Origin: Pararhizobium capsulatum DSM 1112
GTDB taxonomy: Bacteria; Pseudomonadota; Alphaproteobacteria; Rhizobiales; Rhizobiaceae
Length of the DNA: 64,000 nt
NCBI RefSeq assembly: GCF_030814475.1
Contig: NZ_JAUSVF010000003.1
Coordinates: 1-64,000, forward strand
Direction of reading: 5' to 3'
Part shown: positions 7,882 to 16,199 of the stretch, piece by piece
Numbering within the stretch: position 1 is the stretch's first letter
Layout: each line of letters begins with the position of its first letter
Made by a program: the position numbers and the translations under genes
Notes under the pieces: generated by a model
Told to the model about the DNA's origin: nothing
The model's input: only the letters and a program-made list of their open reading frames with translations
Database searches by the model: none

Positions 7882-9777
7882 ATGCAAGCCGAGGACAAGC
7901 AGCCTGATCGGGACGGGCAAAGTGACAAGCACCCCAATAATGACCGAAGCATTGTCGAACGCATGCTCGAAGAAATGTCCTACCAGACCGATCTTCTCGG
8001 CCATGTGCTGGCAGAACAACAACGTGCAAACTGCCAATTGGAACAGATTGCGCGCCAGACCTGTGAGGCCCAAAATGAGCTCCATCGGCAGACGGCGTTC
8101 CAGGGCGGCTTACTCAAGCTGCTGTCTTATCAGGTAGACCTTGCCCGTACGCTCCATCCTGGCATCGCCCAACTCCTAGATTGCAAGTACGGCATTGACC
8201 GTTGCCTGGATATCGGCTGCTGCGATGGTGAGCCGCCGCCTTGCAAGCATGTGCGGTGTTCCGACGACAAAGGGCTTGAAGAGGGCTCTGAAGAATCAAA
8301 ACCTGGTCAGGTGAAGCCACGGAAGGTGAAGGACGCCCCCTATCCCCCCGTTAAACGAGAAGACAATCCAAATCGTCAACCCAATACTCGGCCGCAACGT
8401 AAAGTTCCTGATGGCCCGTTTCGCGGCATATTGCGGCGAAGCCATGGCTCGAACCTGCGCGACATCCGCTCTGGCAACCCTGGTGGCGCTGGCATAGATT
8501 TTCCGGTGTGGACCGACGACTCCTCAGTGGCCAATGCCAGTGCAAACGCGGCCGACATCAGCGGCGCAAAGAGCGGAAATGTCGTGTTGTTGAGCGGGAA
8601 CTGGTATATCGATTACTCGACTGACAGCGGCACCACGTTCACAACCTTAAATCCGACAACGATATTCCCCCAGACGCTTGTGGGAGGATTTTGCTGCGAT
8701 CAGATTTTGCAATACGCGCCCCAGATCGATCGCTTTCTATGGCTGCTGCAATATCAATCAGACGCCACAGGGGCGAACGCCTATCGTCTAGCAGCGGCAA
8801 GCCCCCAGGATGTCATCAACAGCAATTGCACTGCGTGGACTTACTGGGATCTGACTTCGGGCAGCTTCGGACTCGGAACGCACTGGATGGATTATCCGAA
8901 CATGTCGCTAGGTGACGGCGAGGTCTATTTCAGTTTTGATGTGCTCGACACAGTTGCCGATACGATTGCTGACAACGGCCTTGTCGTCGTTCGTCTGAGC
9001 CTCGCGGAGATCGCAGCGGGAGGGACAATTAACTTTCGCTATACGACCGCCGCCGAGAGTGCGGTCGCCTGGGGCAGCGGGGTATCGCAAAATACCGGGA
9101 ACGAGGTGTTCTGGGCGGGGCATGTCGACAATAGCACGACGCGCGTTTTCAGTTGGCGTAATGACTCGACGACCTATTTTTGGCGGGATGTCGAGGTGAG
9201 CAACTGGCCGAACGGCACGCTTAGCTCAAATGGTCCGAATGGTAACAACTGGTTTGGATGGGGCTTTCCGAATAACGCGGTGATAGGCATAACTCGACGC
9301 TTGAACGAATTGTGGCTTGGCTGGACCGCGAGCAACGGCAAGGGTAGCTCGGCCGGCTTCAACTTCCCTCATCCACACGTACAGATTGTAAAGCTCAATA
9401 TAGCCGACTGGAAGGTGATTGAACAAATGCAGGTCTGGAATCCGGATTTGGCCTTCGGCTATCCAAGCCTGGCTACAAATTCGGATAACGAAGTGGGCAT
9501 CATCCTTGGGTGGGGTGGGGGCGGCAGTTTCAATGCCAATACGGCAGTCGGTTTTATGGGCGACTATGTGGTTTGGTACCGCAACGGCAGCACCTGGACG
9601 CATACACGATTCGGCGACTACGTAACTGTTCGTCGGGCGGCACCGGAATCGCAAATGTTTGCGGGTTTTGGCTTTGTGACTGTCGACACCACCACACCAG
9701 CGGGCGCTAGTCACCGCTTTGACCCCTACTACGTCCTTTTCGGGCGCGAAAAGAACGAACCTCGCCCACCCCGCTGA
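7882..9777 (+). CDS. unknown 631-aa protein, coiled-coil start and beta-propeller-like body
   Basis: GGAGG lies just upstream of ATG 7882. Residues ~20-100 are helical and glutamine-rich (ERMLEEMSYQTDLLGHVLAE, QQRANCQLEQIARQ), likely a coiled coil. Residues ~105-190 are a polar linker with a cysteine cluster (CLDIGCCDGEPPPCKHVRC) and many prolines. From ~205 to the end, repeated beta-type segments rich in W, N, G and T (NWYIDYSTDSGTTFTTLNP, FSWRNDSTTYFWRDVEVSNW) suggest a sialidase/BNR-like propeller. There is no signal peptide. It lies alone inside the inverted-repeat block. Possibly a surface or phage-like recognition protein; function unknown. Confidence 0.75.
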   Translation: MQAEDKQPDRDGQSDKHPNNDRSIVERMLEEMSYQTDLLGHVLAEQQRANCQLEQIARQTCEAQNELHRQTAFQGGLLKLLSYQVDLARTLHPGIAQLLDCKYGIDRCLDIGCCDGEPPPCKHVRCSDDKGLEEGSEESKPGQVKPRKVKDAPYPPVKREDNPNRQPNTRPQRKVPDGPFRGILRRSHGSNLRDIRSGNPGGAGIDFPVWTDDSSVANASANAADISGAKSGNVVLLSGNWYIDYSTDSGTTFTTLNPTTIFPQTLVGGFCCDQILQYAPQIDRFLWLLQYQSDATGANAYRLAAASPQDVINSNCTAWTYWDLTSGSFGLGTHWMDYPNMSLGDGEVYFSFDVLDTVADTIADNGLVVVRLSLAEIAAGGTINFRYTTAAESAVAWGSGVSQNTGNEVFWAGHVDNSTTRVFSWRNDSTTYFWRDVEVSNWPNGTLSSNGPNGNNWFGWGFPNNAVIGITRRLNELWLGWTASNGKGSSAGFNFPHPHVQIVKLNIADWKVIEQMQVWNPDLAFGYPSLATNSDNEVGIILGWGGGGSFNANTAVGFMGDYVVWYRNGSTWTHTRFGDYVTVRRAAPESQMFAGFGFVTVDTTTPAGASHRFDPYYVLFGREKNEPRPPR

Positions 9778-9982
9778 TGAATACGGGACATCGACGTATA
9801 ACCGTGCAGACGGCGAGAGCTAGCGCGCTGGGCGTCTGTCGGCCATCGGCGTCGTAGCAATCCTCGACCGGCGGTTGAGCATCGCCTTCCTATGCGCTCT
9901 TAGCCGGATGAACGTAGAGGGAGCTACCCAATAAGGCGATTTCATTGCCGTTCGGAATAGCGATAGTTACATCCACTGGCAG

Positions 9983-10111
9983 CTAGCGTCGCTGCCGTCG
10001 CAGATAGAACCAGATTGCGGCTACAACAAATGGCGCAAGGATCAGGAGCATTTCAAATGAGCCGTTGCCCCCATCCGGCGAAAATCCAAACAATCTCTCT
10101 ACAAAATCCAT
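9983..10111 (-). CDS. 42-aa single-pass membrane protein
   Basis: Starts MDFVERLFGFSPDGGNG and continues with one hydrophobic helix (MLLILAPFVVAAIWFYL) and a basic tail (RRQRR), a typical N-out/C-in small inner-membrane protein. A purine-rich GGGAAGAGG sits upstream of the ATG at 10111. Its coding quality and membrane topology support it despite its size. It lies within the inverted-repeat block. Function unknown. Confidence 0.6.
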   Translation of the reverse strand: MDFVERLFGFSPDGGNGSFEMLLILAPFVVAAIWFYLRRQRR

Positions 10112-10820
10112 AGCCTCTTCCCTTACCCCGTGTGTGGTGTCCAAAAAACCTCGGTAGGTTCATGAAAACTTAGGACATCGGCATCTCGCGTTGTCAGACT
10201 TCGCAAATGTCGATTACGTTGGCTTGGCGTACTGCCAGCACTTCAAGACATCGCGCATCCCTTTGCGCCATCGCCAACGCTACGCTCATGGAAAGGCGTG
10301 TCAAGTGACCGAAACAGCGGACTTCTATTGGCGCGTTGATTTTGGTTGTTGCCTGATCTCGGTGTGCTGACCGCTGACGCAGTGGGGCACTCCTGTCGGA
10401 GCCAAGGCATTGACGCGAGGCAAGCTCATATGGATAAATTCAGCCGCCGGTAGAAGTCGAACGCTCCGGCACTAGGGTCCTTGCGAAGATCAGCTGCAGG
10501 GGCCCTTTTTGATGTCCGCATTACGCCCGATCATGTCATGTTTCCTATGGCCCCGAATGAAGGTATGGCTACGCCTACACGCGTCCGCGGGATATAACGT
10601 TGGCACCGGTCGCGCTCGGGCTATTCAGCAGAGTGATCCAGCGTGACGGCGGGAAATGTCTTGTTCGTCTTTGTCCCAATCTGCGGGCTTTGGCCTACGT
10701 TCGATCTACAAGTCCTTCAACAAGCCTCGTTAAAGATCTACGATGCTTCCAAGAAAGGAGGTATTCAAACCAGTCATGTCGCGATTGGCCCTCCTCCACT
10801 CGCTCAAGGAGCCACAAATC
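10112..10820. other. non-coding stretch with right arm of an inverted repeat
   Basis: No gene recognised in about 700 bases. It contains the 34-bp right arm at 10418-10451. An AAAGGAGG at 10755-10762 lies ahead of an in-frame ATG (10776) that would extend the next gene, but a closer AAGGAG serves ATG 10821. Confidence 0.5.
10418..10451 (-). repeat. inverted repeat, right arm
   Basis: Reverse complement partner of 7455-7488 (29 of 34 matches). The outermost 25 bp are almost perfect and the inner bases diverge, as in the ends of a transposable element. No transposase is seen between the arms. Confidence 0.75.
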
Positions 10821-11849
10821 ATGAACGGAAACCAGCGAATATTGCTCGCATCACGCCCGACTGGTGCTCCGACGATCGCCGACTTCACCATCGACACTGG
10901 CCCCGTCGCGGAACCCGCCATAGGTCAAGTCCTGCTCAAGATCCTCTACCTTTCGCTCGATCCGTACATGCGCGGACGCATGAGCGCCGCCAAATCCTAT
11001 GCCGCGCCGGTCGAGATAGGCGCGGTTATGGAGGGCGGAACTGTCGCCCGGGTTGTAAAAAGCCGAAACCCCGCTTTTGCAGAAGGTGATGTGGTTCTGT
11101 CCCATTCTGGATGGCAGAACTACGCGCTTTCAAACGGAAATGAATTGCGTAAGCTCGATCCAGCCGTCGCGCCCGTCACGACCGCGCTCGGCGTGCTCGG
11201 CATGCCTGGGTTCACCGCCTGGGCGGGCCTTGCCAATATCGGTCAGCCGAAGCCTGGTGAAACACTCGTCGTCGCAGCGGCCAGCGGCGCGGTCGGCTCG
11301 GTCGTCGGGCAGATCGCCCGGCTGAGGGGTGCCCGCGCCGTCGGTATCGCCGGCGGGCCGGAAAAGTGCGCTTACCTGCAAGACGAACTTGGCTTCGACG
11401 CAGCCATAGACCACCGCAGCCCCGATCTTAACGAGCGGCTCGCCAAGGCCTGCCCTCAGGGCATCGACGTCTATTTCGAGAATGTCGGCGGCAAGGTCTG
11501 GGACGCGGTTTTTCCGCTTCTCAATCCTTTTGCACGGATCCCCGTCTGCGGCCTCATCGCCCAATATAATGCGCGTCCCGGCCAAGCGGCGCAACAGGAC
11601 CGGTTGCCCGATGTTATGCGCACCGTCCTGACGAAGAGCCTGCTGATCCGCGGCTTCATCCAGCGCGAGTTCGTCCATCAGCGGGAGCAGTTTTACAAGG
11701 AAGTGAGCGAGTGGATCGCCTCTGGCGCCTTGCGCTACCGGGAGGACATCGTCGCCGGCCTGGAGCGGGCTCCCGAAGCGTTCATCGGCCTCTTGGAGGG
11801 ACGGAACTTTGGGAAGCTTATCGTTCGCGTGGGCGAAGACGCTATTTGA
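10821..11849 (+). CDS. NADP-dependent oxidoreductase, MDR superfamily (CurA-like)
   Basis: Zinc-free medium-chain reductase of enones/alkenals, relative of CurA and leukotriene B4 dehydrogenases. The GroES-like N-terminus (VLLKILYLSLDPYMRGRM) is followed by a Rossmann domain with AAASGAVGSVVGQIARLRGA as nucleotide-binding loop and YFENVGGKVWDAVFPLL. AAGGAG 9 nt before ATG 10821 fixes the start at MNGNQRILLA. 342 aa, full length. It stands alone between decayed regions; probably a detoxifying cytosolic enzyme. Confidence 0.88.
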   Translation: MNGNQRILLASRPTGAPTIADFTIDTGPVAEPAIGQVLLKILYLSLDPYMRGRMSAAKSYAAPVEIGAVMEGGTVARVVKSRNPAFAEGDVVLSHSGWQNYALSNGNELRKLDPAVAPVTTALGVLGMPGFTAWAGLANIGQPKPGETLVVAAASGAVGSVVGQIARLRGARAVGIAGGPEKCAYLQDELGFDAAIDHRSPDLNERLAKACPQGIDVYFENVGGKVWDAVFPLLNPFARIPVCGLIAQYNARPGQAAQQDRLPDVMRTVLTKSLLIRGFIQREFVHQREQFYKEVSEWIASGALRYREDIVAGLERAPEAFIGLLEGRNFGKLIVRVGEDAI

Positions 11850-11936
11850 TAAACTACTGAAGGCAGGACGGCAGGACGTCAGGATAACGGACGGCGCTTG
11901 GGTGTCCCTCTAATTCTAGCGTGGACGGATGGGGTG

Positions 11937-12425
11937 TCAGGGCTCTGGGGGCGCTTGTCTGCGGAGGCCTGTGATCACCCAGCGGATTGCCAACCCGATC
12001 AGCAGAAGGACGATGGGAGGCGACAGCGCAACTTTGTTTGCGTCGATGAACCTCTCCCACCGCTTTTCGCTGATCAACTTCAATTGTGCAGCTTCAGCTT
12101 GCTCATGATTGGCTTTCATTAGCCCAAATTGGTCGGCCTCCGACATTGCTGTCGGGAAGAAGTAGGTGGTTGACTTAGGCAGGGTCTCGCTCGTGATCTC
12201 GTAACCCTGTAGCTCGCCAGCTGACCTCCGGCGTTCAGCTTCATGAAATTCCTGAGAATATTCGAGCATGAAGTTGGGGGGCTGCAAGATGTCTTGGCTG
12301 TATAAGTATCCGCCCCAGCTGATGTAAGGGCTCCTTATCGAGTTGTAGAACAACACACCGACGAAGAGGAGCCAAATCGCCGTAACTGCAAGCCACCCAC
12401 GAAGGAAACCCCGAGACCAACTCAC
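11937..12425 (-). CDS. membrane hypothetical protein with two transmembrane helices
   Basis: An N-terminal helix (WLAVTAIWLLFVGVLFYNSI) and a C-terminal helix (SPPIVLLLIGLAIRWVITGL) flank a ~100-residue polar, probably periplasmic domain rich in E, Q and Y (YEITSETLPKSTTYFFPTAM). This layout recurs in uncharacterised rhizobial inner-membrane proteins. ATG 12425, 162 aa. Function unknown. Confidence 0.65.
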   Translation of the reverse strand: MSWSRGFLRGWLAVTAIWLLFVGVLFYNSIRSPYISWGGYLYSQDILQPPNFMLEYSQEFHEAERRRSAGELQGYEITSETLPKSTTYFFPTAMSEADQFGLMKANHEQAEAAQLKLISEKRWERFIDANKVALSPPIVLLLIGLAIRWVITGLRRQAPPEP

Positions 12426-12948
12426 ATTTCACCCCCCAAATATATACCGCTGATCTAAGCTCGATACCGAATCGAGAGCAAGGGTGGGTCTTTGGGTCTC
12501 CTGTCGGTTATTCTGAAAATATATGCCGAGGTTCCATAGGACCTTAGCCGAGACTAACCACAACGAAATCCGCTCCTAAATCCAATCTTCACCAAAGATG
12601 ACGATCCCAATGTTCAGTTCCATAGAACGCCTTACGCCCCCGAGTTTCATAATAGAACGAACGCAAAGACCCGACTAGACAGACCATTGTTTTCTGACGA
12701 GACCAAGCTACGTGTCATCGGTTCATATCCTTTCAATGCGTGCAACCCTGGAAAAGTGCGGCCGGATGCGGAAATTATTTCCGCTTGGGCAGGTTGCTCA
12801 CGCATGGATCGTTGCGCTCGGTTTTGTTGCGGGCGATGTTGGCGTAACAGACACCTGATCAGCTTCCGAAACCCAATCGCCAATCATGAGGGCTCGCGGC
12901 AAAAAATATCCTGCCGATGGCGATATATCGTGCGGAGCATTTGCGACC
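12426..12948. other. non-coding stretch, no gene seen
   Basis: Short open frames only, none with protein-like composition. It separates the membrane protein from the LuxR fossil. Confidence 0.4.
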
Positions 12949-13080
12949 TTACCAGTCCCGGAACTCAAGGGAGTAGATAGCCGCGGCATGAGCTCGAGTT
13001 GACACTCCAAACTTTCGCAAAATCTCGATGACATGGTGGCCGACATTTCTCCGTGCCGCTCTCGACTTTTGATACGCAAG
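12949..13080 (-). pseudogene. LuxR-type HTH C-terminal fossil
   Basis: The frame ending at TAA 12949-12951 reads RNVGHHVIEILRKFGVSTRA then HAAAIYSLEFRDW, matching the recognition helix and end of LuxR/NarL effector domains (TVxxHVxxILRKLGVxxRxxA). Everything upstream is gone and the frame runs into the IS5 element at about 13090, so the regulator was probably cut by the insertion. Confidence 0.5.
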
Positions 13081-13089
13081 ATGTATACA

Positions 13090-13890
13090 AGTTGTCTATG
13101 TCAAGAAAAGTCGCCACGAATGTGGCCGCCACTTCTCAAGGGGTGGAAGAATTCGCCGCCAGTCCTTGAGCCTGCCGAACATGTTTTCGATCTTGTGCCG
13201 CTTTTTGTAGAGCACCGGATCATGAGGGATTGCTACCTTGCGGTTTGCCCTCGAAGGAATACAGGCAATGATTTTGCGCTCCGCCAAGGCATCTCGGAAC
13301 CAGTCGGCATCATAGCCCTTGTCGGTGAGCAACGTCTTGGCTTTAGGAAAGGCCTCGATCATGCGAGTGGCACCTTTGTAATCGCTCATCTGGCCCTCGC
13401 TCAACATCAGGATCAGTGGTCGGCCTTGACCATCGCAAACCGCGTGCAGTTTGGAGTTCAGGCCACCTTTAATGCGTCCGATACGTCTGGGAACATCCCC
13501 TTTTTTAGCAGGCTGGCTGCAGTGCGATGTGCTTTCAGATGGGTGGCGTCGATCATCAGTTGCTCCGGCTTGCCGCGTTTGGCCGTCAGTTCGGCCAAAA
13601 TCCGATTGAACACGCCGAGCCTGCTCCAGCGGATGCAGCGATTATAGATCGTCTTGTGTGGCCCGTATTCCCTGGGCACGTCACGCCACCGCAACCCATT
13701 GCGCAAGACAAAGATAATGCCGCTCGAAATCAACCGGTCATCGACACGTGGCACCCCGTGCGACAGCGGGAAATAGGGCTCGATCCGGCGCATCTGCGCC
13801 TCCGATAAAAGCATCAAGTCACTCATCAAAGCATCTCCCTTCGATCCCAGTGAATCAAACAGTGGACGACACAGCAAGTCATTTAATAGG
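13090..13890 (-). mobile_element. IS5-family (IS427-like) insertion sequence, end-degraded
   Basis: Two overlapping transposase frames joined by a slippery site, about 800 bp, typical of the IS427 group. Gene fragments abut both sides: LuxR HTH on one, a cupin on the other. The expected transposase C-terminus after LKDWRRI is frameshifted and cut short near 13100, and no matching terminal repeats are visible, so the right end looks deleted. Confidence 0.75.
13096..13826 (-). CDS. IS5-family transposase, two frames joined by -1 frameshift
   Basis: DDE transposase. Frame one (from ATG 13826, MSDLMLLSEAQMRRIEPYFP) carries the first Asp in MIDATHLKAH. At 13500-13506 the minus strand reads A-AAA-AAG, a classic -1 slippery heptamer; shifting gives RRIGRIKGGLNSKLHAVCD and the rest of the enzyme, with the second Asp in LLTDKGYDADW and the Glu in KKRHKIENMFGRLKDWRR. 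Without the shift, translation stops at KVA. The extreme C-terminus after LKDWRRI does not match the family, so activity is doubtful. Confidence 0.8.
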
Positions 13891-13907
13891 TCCTGAGCCT
13901 AGGGAAC

Positions 13908-14174
13908 CGGTCACGATTGCTCCGCTTTCTGCCGGGCGCGCGTACTGAAAATCCGTTCGTTCACGACTATTGGGAAGAGGTCTATCTCCTCCAAGGTGAT
14001 CTCGTCGTCGGCGATCCAAACGCGCATACCCAGTCATTCCCCGCCCATACCTATGCTTGCCGTCCGCCGGGAGTTTTCCACGGACCGTTCAGGTCGGAAA
14101 CGGGCTGCTTGCTGCTGGAAATTCACTATTTTGACAAATCATCTGATCGGACCACAGAGGTTGACCGCGTTTAA
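13908..14174 (+). pseudogene. ChrR-type cupin fragment
   Basis: LRFLPGARTENPFVHDYWEE continues into VYLLQGDLVVGD and PPGVFHGPFRSETGCLLLEI, a cupin beta-barrel with the HxxxE and H metal ligands of ChrR-like proteins. The N-terminal part is missing where the IS5 element abuts (in-frame stop at 13887). A start at TTG 13917 is possible but unsupported by a ribosome binding site. Confidence 0.55.
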
Positions 14175-14175
14175 C

Positions 14176-14455
14176 TGCAGCCTTGAGATAGAAAGTCGCC
14201 GAGCTTCGTCCGAAAAGCGCTGTCCACAAAGGCATCACCCAACGCGCCTGCAAATCGTTCTGGCCACCTCTCGGGTTGAATGCCCGCGCTGACGAAGTTA
14301 ATTAACATTCGACCTGTCGCATTGAGCGCATGAAAAAGGCTCGACCTTCATACATGTCATCGACCACTCGTCATCGGTGCCTTCTTCGTGCGCATAGCTG
14401 TCGTGAAGCCACTTCGACGCAAAGAAATTTGCCCTGGATTCAGTTGGAAAGATCG
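14176..14455 (-). pseudogene. decayed unknown gene
   Basis: Two minus-strand segments read as protein in different frames: FFASKWLHDSYAHEEGTDDE upstream, and FVSAGIQPERWPERFAGALG followed by DAFVDSAFRTKLGDFLSQ downstream, ending at a stop next to the cupin fragment. This suggests one gene broken by indels. Family not recognised. The rest of 14456-14678 holds nothing I can identify. Confidence 0.3.
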
Positions 14456-14678
14456 TCTATCGGCGTTGGGTTCTGCGAATTATAGGGCAGGACAGGACAA
14501 CTAATCTAGTCTATCTTACCCGACCGTCTTAAATGTGGCATTGGCTTCCCTGCTGGACTGTCCTTTGGCGTGCAGGCTTATCCGGCACAGCTAGGCTCCT
14601 GCCGTTACAAATGAATTCTTAACCTTCGATACTACTGGCCGTCTGTAGCGATTGCGCGCGACAACCGGGGACAAGGAT

Positions 14679-15842
14679 ATGAGCTATCTAACTGCAGGAC
14701 AACAACCGCTAAATATGTATGAGATAGGTTTTCGGCAGTATGATGCCGGGAGCGCGCCGATAGTTGAGTTCGACGACGCTGTGGCGACCATCAGGTGGAG
14801 TGCGACCGAATACGTTCGGTTTGAGGCGAACCACGTCGATCCGGACATCGGACCGATCTATAATGATGCCTATGGTTTCACCGATGGAGTTCAGACCTAT
14901 ACACTCCATGGCAACAACACCAACCAATCCTGGTGGTTTTTGCTCGAGGGTAACACCGCGTTGGAGGCCTTGGCACAGAGTGGCGACGGGTTTGCACTCT
15001 TTGAACTTTTGATCAACGGATACCCAGACTCTGTGCCCCGATTCACGACGTTGACGGGTGGGGCCGGAAGCGATTTGCTGTTCGGCCTCGAGTACGATGA
15101 CACTCTCGACGGGAACGGCGGCAACGATGAACTGGTGGGGAACGAAGGCAACGACTTCCTCCTTGGTGACCGCAACGGCGACCAAGGGGACGATGCGCTG
15201 GATGGCGGCCCTGGCGCAGATCGCATGGCAGGCGGGCGGGGCAACGACACCTACTACGTCGACGACAGCGCCGACGAGATCGAAGAATATGTTAGCGGCT
15301 ATGGAGGTCCCCAAGGAGATGACCAAGCCTTCACCAGCGTCAGCTACACCCTTGCCGCGGAGGTATCTGTCGAGACGCTCTCGACCACCGACCAGTCCGG
15401 TACGGACGCCATCAATCTAACCGGCAACGAGCTTGACAACTGGCTCGTCGGCAATGCTGGCAACAACAACATTTCTGGCGGCGATGGTGACGATGTCCTG
15501 CAGGGATTGGGCGGCGGCGACGTTCTCACAGGCGGCAGCGGAAACGACTTCTTCTGCTTCAGCGATGCGCATGTAACCCAAGTAACCGACTTCACAACGA
15601 CGGAGGAAGATACGATTGCATTGGACAAAGCGGTGTTCGCCGGATTGACGACCGGCGTTCTGACCAGCGCGGCATTCCGGATCGGCGCTGCCGCGGAGGA
15701 TGCCGACGACCGGATCATCTATAACGCTGCGACCGGCGCGCTGACCTATGACTACAACGGAGTGGTCGGCGGGGGAGACACCACCTTCGCGATGCTGCCT
15801 GTGAATCTGGCCCTCAGCAATACGGACTTTTTGGTGTTCTAA
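14679..15842 (+). CDS. RTX calcium-binding secreted protein, 387 aa
   Basis: After an N-terminal domain of ~125 residues (MSYLTAGQQPLNMYEIGF ...) come RTX nonapeptides (GGAGSDLLFG, GNGGNDELVGNEGNDFLLGD, GGPGADRMAGGRGNDTYYVD), then a second block (GGDGDDVLQGLGGGDVLTGG) and the serralysin-type C-terminus (TDFTTTEEDTIALDKAVFAG ... NTDFLVF) that acts as a type I secretion signal. AAGGA precedes ATG 14679; an upstream TTG (14652) is less likely. No ABC exporter genes lie nearby, so secretion must use a system encoded elsewhere. Confidence 0.88.
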   Translation: MSYLTAGQQPLNMYEIGFRQYDAGSAPIVEFDDAVATIRWSATEYVRFEANHVDPDIGPIYNDAYGFTDGVQTYTLHGNNTNQSWWFLLEGNTALEALAQSGDGFALFELLINGYPDSVPRFTTLTGGAGSDLLFGLEYDDTLDGNGGNDELVGNEGNDFLLGDRNGDQGDDALDGGPGADRMAGGRGNDTYYVDDSADEIEEYVSGYGGPQGDDQAFTSVSYTLAAEVSVETLSTTDQSGTDAINLTGNELDNWLVGNAGNNNISGGDGDDVLQGLGGGDVLTGGSGNDFFCFSDAHVTQVTDFTTTEEDTIALDKAVFAGLTTGVLTSAAFRIGAAAEDADDRIIYNAATGALTYDYNGVVGGGDTTFAMLPVNLALSNTDFLVF

Positions 15843-16089
15843 TGGCAACGTAGTGCAACGCACGCACAATCCCAAGGCCATGCGGTGATTGTTGGTCCGG
15901 GTGCTGAGCCACCTCGCCGCGACCATCGATTGTTAACATGCAGAGGGCGATGATCTGCGGTAGAAAGGTCGAGCATGCTGGCGAAAACGTCCCCAAAACC
16001 CCCCCTTAAATCTAGCTAATCCAGGCGGCTTGTGACTTGTGTATGACGTTTTTGTGACAGATAGAAACGCGCGCCAATCAACGAAGGCG

Positions 16090-16199
16090 GAGTCATCTTG
16101 GGGAATACCGAGCTTGTCGAGGGGTTGCTTCGCCGGCAGGTGCGACTGCTCGACGATCCGGATGATCTCCAGTTTCTCGGAGGCAGGGTATCTTTTCCG
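16090..16199 (-). pseudogene. transposase HTH fossil (IS3/IS481-like)
   Basis: Just downstream of the large RTX gene the minus strand reads RKRYPASEKLEIIRIVEQSH then LPAKQPLDKLGIP, the N-terminal helix-turn-helix of an IS3-type transposase (EKxEIIRLVEQSHLPxxxTLDKLGIPRxTFYRWY). Similarity stops abruptly after GIPQ. The remaining 15843-16089 is non-coding. Confidence 0.6.

Noticed and set aside
12798..13079. 93-codon minus-strand frame
   Set aside because: Overlaps the LuxR HTH fossil, which lies in a different frame and has real similarity.
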